Shown piece by piece: positions 14,054-15,867 of a stretch of DNA of 15,867 bases. The stretch lies in the NCBI GenBank assembly GCA_031267345.1, contig JAIRZG010000144.1:1-15867 (forward strand), in the 5' to 3' direction. Made by a program: the position numbers and the translations under genes. This DNA comes from Zoogloeaceae bacterium (GTDB lineage Bacteria > Pseudomonadota > Gammaproteobacteria > Burkholderiales > Rhodocyclaceae). The notes below the pieces were generated by a model, which worked only from the letters and a program-made list of their open reading frames with translations, made no database searches and was not told the DNA's origin. Position 1 is the first letter of the stretch, and each line of letters begins with the position of its first letter.

Positions 14054-15303
14054 CAGCGCGACTCCCGTTCACGACTCAGTTCGCCACGGGAAACGCCGCT
14101 TCCCGTAACCGGCGATTTGTTGGCTTCATCCGGACGTTGCGGCGACGACGACGCGTTGCCGCCGCGCGCGCCATTGTTCGTGTCCCGCGCCAGCGTGCCG
14201 CCCGCGCCCGCCTGCATCAGTTGATCCAGCGGCAGATACAGCAGGTTGCCCTGCCCCTTGGCGTCGACCATCACCTTGCTGGTGTTGGCGTAGACCTGTT
14301 GCAGGGTTTCCAGATACAGGCGTTGCCGGGTGACGCCCGGCGCCTTGGCGTATTCGGTGAAAATCTGCGAAAAGCGGCTGGCGTCGCCGGTCGCGGTTTC
14401 GGTCATGCGTTCCTTGTAGGCCCTGGCTTCTTCCAGCAGCACCGCCGCCTGACCTTCGGCCTTGGGCACCACGTCGTTGTAGTAGGCCTGACCTTCGTTT
14501 TCCTGACGGGTCTTGTCCTGCACCGCTTTTACCGCGTCTTCAAACGCCGCCTGCACCTGTTCGGGCGGTTGGGCGTTCTGCATGGTGACTTTGGAAATTT
14601 CGATGCCGGTTTCGTAGCGATCAAGAATTTCCTGCATCAACAGGCTGACCTGCTCGGTTACGGCGGTGCGCTCTTCGTTGATCACCACGTCCATCGTCCT
14701 TTTCCCCACCACTTCGCGCACCGCCGTTTCCGCCACCTGCATCACCGCCGCATCCGGATCGCGGTTCTTGAACTGGTAAAACACCGCGTCCTTGACCCGG
14801 TATTGCACGGCGAACTGGACATCGATGATGTTTTCGTCGCGGGTGAGCATCAGCGATTCTTTCAACTCCTTGTTGTTCTTGTTTTTCGCGTCGCCGCGAT
14901 AACCGATGGTCAGCGAGCGCACTTCCGAAACATTGACGATTTCATGCGCGGCGAAAGGATAGGGCAGCCGCCATTGCAGACCGGGTTGCGTGGTTTCCAC
15001 GTACCTGCCAAAACGCAACACCATCCCGCGCTGCGAAGCATCGACAATATAAATGCCGGAAGCCAGCCATACCGCCAGCGCAAGGCCGAGCGCGATGGAA
15101 ACCAGCGCGCGCGGGTCCAGCCCCGACGGTGCGTTTTCCTTGCCGCCGCCGTTGTTATTGCCGTTGTTGCGCCGTTTACCCTTGTTGCCGGAAGGAAGGC
15201 CAAGCCAATCCTTGAGGTCGTTCCAGAGTTCGTCAAAATCGGGCGGATTGGGCGGACGCCGCCCGCCGCCGTTGTTGCCCCATTGCGGGTCGTTCATGGA
15301 CAT
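14053..15303 (-). CDS. hflK: HflK, band-7 membrane protein of the FtsH-regulating complex
   Basis: HflK is the partner of HflC in the FtsH-associated membrane complex. The 416-residue product begins MSMNDPQWG, typical of the family. A disordered cytoplasmic segment rich in Asn, Gly and Lys (including NNGNNNGGGK) is followed by a membrane helix at about 66-86. The SPFH domain then starts at DASQRGMVLRFGRYVETTQPG, and a coiled-coil-prone region (VQAAFEDAVKAVQDKTRQEN) and a low-complexity C-terminus complete it. An upstream in-frame ATG at 15333 would add ten hydrophobic residues; I prefer 15303 by family comparison, although ribosome binding sites are weak for both. The gene follows hflX by 54 nt. 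Confidence 0.93.
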   Translation of the reverse strand: MSMNDPQWGNNGGGRRPPNPPDFDELWNDLKDWLGLPSGNKGKRRNNGNNNGGGKENAPSGLDPRALVSIALGLALAVWLASGIYIVDASQRGMVLRFGRYVETTQPGLQWRLPYPFAAHEIVNVSEVRSLTIGYRGDAKNKNNKELKESLMLTRDENIIDVQFAVQYRVKDAVFYQFKNRDPDAAVMQVAETAVREVVGKRTMDVVINEERTAVTEQVSLLMQEILDRYETGIEISKVTMQNAQPPEQVQAAFEDAVKAVQDKTRQENEGQAYYNDVVPKAEGQAAVLLEEARAYKERMTETATGDASRFSQIFTEYAKAPGVTRQRLYLETLQQVYANTSKVMVDAKGQGNLLYLPLDQLMQAGAGGTLARDTNNGARGGNASSSPQRPDEANKSPVTGSGVSRGELSRERESR

Positions 15304-15357
15304 GAGAGTGCCGACTAAGCCAGAGAGGATCATGTAAGGATTTTTCCGTCAGAAACT

Positions 15358-15867
15358 TCAAGATTCATAAGGCGCGTCCGACAGGTTACGCAACCTATCC
15401 TGAGCGCATTCGCCCAACGCCGCACGCAGCAGGGGCAAACCCGCGCCCGTGCGCGCGCTCAATTTGACGCAGCGAATTCTACCATAGTCATCCCGTTCCA
15501 CCGCAGGGAGAACGCCTGTCAAATCCACCTTGTTCCAGATGAGCGTTTGCGGCGCCGCGCCCGCGCCGATTCTGGTCAGCACCCGGTCAACCTCCGCCCG
15601 TTGCTCGTCGCGCGCGGCGCTGGCGCTATCGACCACATGCAACAATAAATCTGCGTCCACCGTCGCTTCCAGCGTGGCCTGAAACGCCGCTACCAGCGTA
15701 TGCGGCAGGTCGCGGATGAAGCCTACCGTGTCGGAAAGCACCACGTTGCCCGCGCCTTCCAGCCAGAGTTTGCGCGAAGTGGCGTCCAGCGTGGCGAAAA
15801 GCTGATCCGCCGCATAGACGTCGGCGTGGGTCAGGGCGTTGAACAGGGTGGATTTGCCCGCGTTGGT
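15358..15867 (-). CDS. hflX: HflX, ribosome-associated GTPase (C-terminal part, cut by the window edge)
   Basis: HflX is a GTPase that binds ribosomes, notably after heat stress, and can split or rescue stalled ones. Only the last 169 codons are here; the frame stays open to the right edge, so the N-terminal half lies outside. The fragment begins inside the P-loop (TNAGKST). It then shows the G2 region LDATSR, G3 DTVGF (46-50 of the fragment), IRDLPHTLVAAF, G4 NKVD (112-115) and a G5-like LSARTG. A methionine codon at 15744 lies in mid-domain and is not the start. The short C-terminal tail ends DAPYES. hfq is the usual upstream neighbour and would be expected just beyond the edge. Confidence 0.95.
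   Translation of the reverse strand, partial: TNAGKSTLFNALTHADVYAADQLFATLDATSRKLWLEGAGNVVLSDTVGFIRDLPHTLVAAFQATLEATVDADLLLHVVDSASAARDEQRAEVDRVLTRIGAGAAPQTLIWNKVDLTGVLPAVERDDYGRIRCVKLSARTGAGLPLLRAALGECAQDRLRNLSDAPYES

Noticed and set aside
14137..15318. A 393-codon plus-strand open frame opposite hflK
   Set aside because: Composition is that of a reverse-complement shadow (His/Arg/Val-rich), and HflK in the opposite strand is certain.
15304..15333. Upstream ATG for hflK adding MILSGLVGTL
   Set aside because: HflK proteins typically begin close to M-x-x-NDPQWG; the extra hydrophobic residues do not fit, though the ribosome binding site evidence is weak either way.
15358..15744. Treating the methionine at 15744 as the start of a small GTPase
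   Set aside because: The frame stays open to the window edge and includes the P-loop TNAGKST, so this is the 3' part of hflX.

Overview
The window is a dense run of housekeeping genes, almost all on the minus strand, with the gene content and order expected of a betaproteobacterium. The evidence is the hflX-hflK-hflC-DUF2065-hisZ-purA series, the ndk-rlmN-pilW-rodZ-ispG-hisS-yfgM-bamB series, the C-terminal sequence style of Ndk, and a high-GC coding bias. I could not assign a genus. No CRISPR array, insertion sequence, phage gene, rRNA or tRNA was seen.

Layout, read in the direction of transcription from the right edge leftwards. (1) 15867-10502: hflX (5' end missing), hflK, hflC, a 65-residue DUF2065 membrane protein, hisZ and purA. 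They are packed with 4-nt ATGA overlaps or very short gaps and are probably one transcription unit. (2) 10501-9949: ndk as its own short unit, with an extended -10 promoter, a clear ribosome binding site and a 21-bp perfect stem that can work as a terminator on both strands. (3) 9879-244: rlmN, pilW/pilF, rodZ, ispG, a BamB-like beta-propeller gene, hisS, yfgM, bamB and ruvB, again tightly coupled. (4) 243-120: a short spacer with a repeat-like hairpin abutting the ruvB stop. (5) 119-3: the 3' end of an unrecognised plus-strand gene convergent with ruvB.

The genes serve translation and its quality control (HisS, RlmN, HflX, HflK/HflC), purine, histidine and isoprenoid synthesis (PurA, HisZ, IspG, Ndk), cell shape and type IV pili (RodZ, PilW), outer-membrane assembly (BamB, YfgM) and recombination (RuvB).

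The most unusual content is a second BamB-like gene between ispG and hisS. It aligns by eye to the true BamB in the same operon. It has glycine where the lipobox cysteine should be, lacks the LSLRG motif I associate with BamA contact, carries extra loops and looks more GC-rich than its neighbours. PilW also lacks the expected lipobox cysteine, and RodZ has an N-terminal extension of about 70 residues. The two conserved clusters appear joined in the opposite order from the usual betaproteobacterial one: der is not after bamB, hfq is not between the clusters, and ruvB sits at the end without ruvA or ruvC. I found no wholly new system; the BamB-like paralogue is the best candidate for follow-up.
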